The notes beneath the pieces are model-generated. The model had not been told where the DNA came from. It worked only from the letters and a program-made list of their open reading frames with translations, and made no database searches. Made by a program: the position numbers and the translations under genes. This document shows positions 4,057-5,554 of a DNA stretch of 5,554 nucleotides, one piece after another. Position 1 is the stretch's first letter, and each line of letters begins with the position of its first letter. The stretch spans positions 5,958 through 11,511 of the forward strand of contig MHJO01000015.1 in the NCBI GenBank assembly GCA_001818015.1. Reading direction: 5' to 3'. The stretch comes from Candidatus Harrisonbacteria bacterium RIFOXYD1_FULL_40_9 (GTDB taxonomy: Bacteria > Patescibacteriota > Minisyncoccia > UBA6257 > XYD1-FULL-40-9).

Positions 4057-5554
4057 GGGCTCCAGTTAATAAACACATCATCAATACGAGGAGAATTAAT
4101 AACTAAAGGATCTGATGCAATAAGAATTAAATATTTAAAATAGCGGTAGTTATTATGATAACTCCTATTTATTGCCATAGATATTCCAGAGCCTGCTGAC
4201 TGATAAAATGTTGACCCTGTGCCATCGGGACCTCTGTATACCCACGGCCCCGTAGGACTATCAGCTGAAGCAATTTGAAATGCGACACGCCCTCCAGTTG
4301 GTAAAAATCCATACCAAAAAATACTATTTAACGTTGAGGATGTTCGTGTATCGAATACTGAGGATTCAAGAGTAGCGCTAAGTCCCCCGGGTCTCCATGA
4401 TGTCTGAACTTTATAACTCGAATTCGTACAGCTTCCCGGGATATTACCGCATCCAAAACTAATCCATCCCACAACATCGTTCCACGCCCATCCTCCAAAA
4501 TTCCCATTCGCATCAATAGTAACTTGATATACCGATGAAAGACAATTATCGACAGTTACTCGACAATCAAAACTGATCCACCCTATCTCATCATTCCATG
4601 CCCACCCCGAAAGGTTACCCGCACCATCATTAGTAACTCCAAAATTACTCGACCCGCATATATTTCCATTAGGAGAACTATCGCAATGAAGCGCAATATA
4701 GCCCACCGAACTCGTTGCGTATCCCTGAAGTTTACCCGCAAGAACATTTACATTTCCCGTAGAGTAGAAATCTATCCACCCAATTACGTCATTCCATGCC
4801 CATCTATTAGAAAAATCAATATTCGTCGTTCCGCTTGCATAAGGAGCTTCGTATCGAAAACCATTCACAAGTAATCCAGAACCCCCATCCGGATTTTCGA
4901 CAAGAACATCAACTATCCCTGCTCCATGAGAAGGAGTTATGGCAGAGAGCATTGTGGGCGATACAAACACAACATCACTAGAATATACTCCACCAAATTT
5001 TACCGTAGGTGTTTGGAAAAAATTCGATCCCTCAATAGTTACTGATGTACCACCATCAGTTGATCCGAAATTAGGATTCACAACAGTTACCGTAAGAGGA
5101 TCATCAATATATCTGAAGCCATTTGCAAGCGTTCCCGACTCCCCATTAGGATTCACAACAGTTATATCAACATACTGAGCACTATGAGGAGGTGTAGTGC
5201 CTGTAAGATTATTTTGATTTTCAAAAAAAACCGAACTTAAGGGATTCCCCCCAGCATATATTTTTGGAGGCACAATCTGCTCAGGTCCCAGAGTAATTGA
5301 AGGCGTCGTGGCTGGCGTTTTTCTAATAAATATGGTGTCCGCATACCATCCCGGTGTGTTGTTATTGCTTCTATCGACAGTATCAAAACTAAATCTTATC
5401 TTCACATTACTTCCTGAATATGAAGCAAGGGAAATGCTCCGCGAAGTCCAATTCCATTGACCACTGTAAAGAGAGATTTGGCTCCAATTATCCCCACCAT
5501 CAGTAGAAATAGAAATAGTTTCTCTATCAGAACTTGGATTAGTCACGAAACCTG
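4053..5554 (-). CDS. Large secreted multidomain surface protein (MAM-like, TIG, WAWND repeats), N-terminus outside window
   Basis: The frame is open to the right edge. The GTG at 5546 is not a real start, because coding (GFVTNPSSD) continues upstream in the middle of a domain. Numbering from 5546, residues 1-76 form a MAM/jelly-roll-like domain (STDGGDNWSQIS, VKIRFSFDT, GWYADTIFI). A partial TIG/IPT domain (about 94-146) and a complete TIG domain (151-232, GGTSVTIEGSNF to NPDGGSGLLVNGFRY) follow. Residues 242-383 carry WAWND-IGWISF repeats with three cysteine pairs, and 384-497 a beta-rich C-terminal domain (SSVFDT, FQIASADSPTGPW, GPDGTGSTFY, YRYFKYLI, ending FINWSP). No membrane anchor or sorting signal is seen in this part. 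Such domains usually bind proteins or carbohydrates outside the cell. Its stop overlaps the pilin-like start, so it may be an adhesin acting with that pilin, by analogy with PilY1 and PilX. That role is inferred. Confidence 0.8.
   Translation of the reverse strand, partial: GFVTNPSSDRETISISTDGGDNWSQISLYSGQWNWTSRSISLASYSGSNVKIRFSFDTVDRSNNNTPGWYADTIFIRKTPATTPSITLGPEQIVPPKIYAGGNPLSSVFFENQNNLTGTTPPHSAQYVDITVVNPNGESGTLANGFRYIDDPLTVTVVNPNFGSTDGGTSVTIEGSNFFQTPTVKFGGVYSSDVVFVSPTMLSAITPSHGAGIVDVLVENPDGGSGLLVNGFRYEAPYASGTTNIDFSNRWAWNDVIGWIDFYSTGNVNVLAGKLQGYATSSVGYIALHCDSSPNGNICGSSNFGVTNDGAGNLSGWAWNDEIGWISFDCRVTVDNCLSSVYQVTIDANGNFGGWAWNDVVGWISFGCGNIPGSCTNSSYKVQTSWRPGGLSATLESSVFDTRTSSTLNSIFWYGFLPTGGRVAFQIASADSPTGPWVYRGPDGTGSTFYQSAGSGISMAINRSYHNNYRYFKYLILIASDPLVINSPRIDDVFINWSP
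4449..4802 (-). repeat. WAWND-IGWISF protein repeat array (four units, one degenerate)
   Basis: Units in reading order are WAWNDVIGWIDF (4802-4767), a worn copy LQGYATSSVGYIALHC (4730-4683), LSGWAWNDEIGWISFDC (4613-4563) and FGGWAWNDVVGWISFGC (4499-4449). The last three are spaced about 38-39 residues apart; the first is about 27 from the second. The DNA for the motif core (cattccatgccca type) is nearly identical in the first and third units. Each of the last three units ends in a Cys followed 7-9 residues later by a second Cys. Repeats of this kind are familiar in secreted proteins of Patescibacteria, without a known function. Confidence 0.85.
5070..5164. repeat. Exact 20-bp direct repeat, 75 bp apart, at the TIG domain junction
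   Basis: ATTAGGATTCACAACAGTTA occurs at 5070-5089 and again at 5145-5164, with mismatches at once on either side. The period of 75 bp keeps the reading frame (25 codons). On the coding strand both copies encode TVVNPN: one closes the first, partial TIG domain (ITVVNPNG) and one opens the second (VTVVNPNF). Confidence 0.9.

Noticed and set aside
4449..4802. Repeat spacing as a CRISPR-like array
   Set aside because: The repeats are imperfect, in frame and explained by the protein motif; spacers are coding sequence with the same pattern.
4939..5178. 79-codon plus-strand frame opposite the TIG domains
   Set aside because: It is antisense to clearly recognisable TIG sequence, and its composition is explained by the repeated coding below it.
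5544..5546. GTG at 5546 as the start of the surface protein
   Set aside because: Coding continues upstream to the edge (GFV before TNPSSD), no signal peptide follows the GTG, and it would begin inside a MAM-like domain.

Overview
The window looks like a piece of a small, AT-leaning bacterial genome of the Candidate Phyla Radiation (Patescibacteria), probably Parcubacteria-like. Three things suggest this: tryptophan-rich 'GWAWND-IGWISF' repeats in a secreted protein, a short pilin-like protein beginning 'RGQAALPT', and a single-chain PilM-PilN fusion. This placement is an inference from family resemblance. TGA and TAG both end genes here, so the ordinary bacterial code fits.

Layout from left to right. 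Bases 1-924 (minus) hold the first 308 residues of histidyl-tRNA synthetase (hisS); its C-terminus lies beyond the left edge. Bases 958-1491 (minus) hold a complete signal peptidase I (lepB), 33 bases upstream of hisS and probably co-transcribed with it. Bases 1492-1574 are a divergent intergenic region. On the minus side it carries a good sigma70-type promoter (TTGATT, 16 bp, TATAAT) whose expected start point falls almost on the lepB ATG. On the plus side it carries a Shine-Dalgarno sequence that is well placed for a four-codon minigene rather than for the pth start. Bases 1575-2099 (plus) encode peptidyl-tRNA hydrolase (pth), which meets the next gene tail to tail with an 11-bp overlap.

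Bases 2089-5554 (minus) are a tight three-gene cluster. In order of transcription they are: a large secreted or surface protein whose N-terminus lies beyond the right edge (MAM-like domain, one partial and one complete TIG domain, WAWND repeats with cysteine pairs, and a C-terminal beta-rich domain); a 144-residue PilX/pilin-like protein overlapping it by ATGA; and a 510-residue PilM-PilN (GspL-like) fusion whose ATG directly follows the pilin stop codon. The order adhesin-like protein, minor pilin-like protein, then inner-membrane platform protein suggests a type IV pilus module in which the large protein could be a pilus-associated adhesin. That role is an inference.

I see no tRNA, rRNA, CRISPR array, transposase or phage gene. 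The only gene-free stretches are short (33 and about 83 bases).
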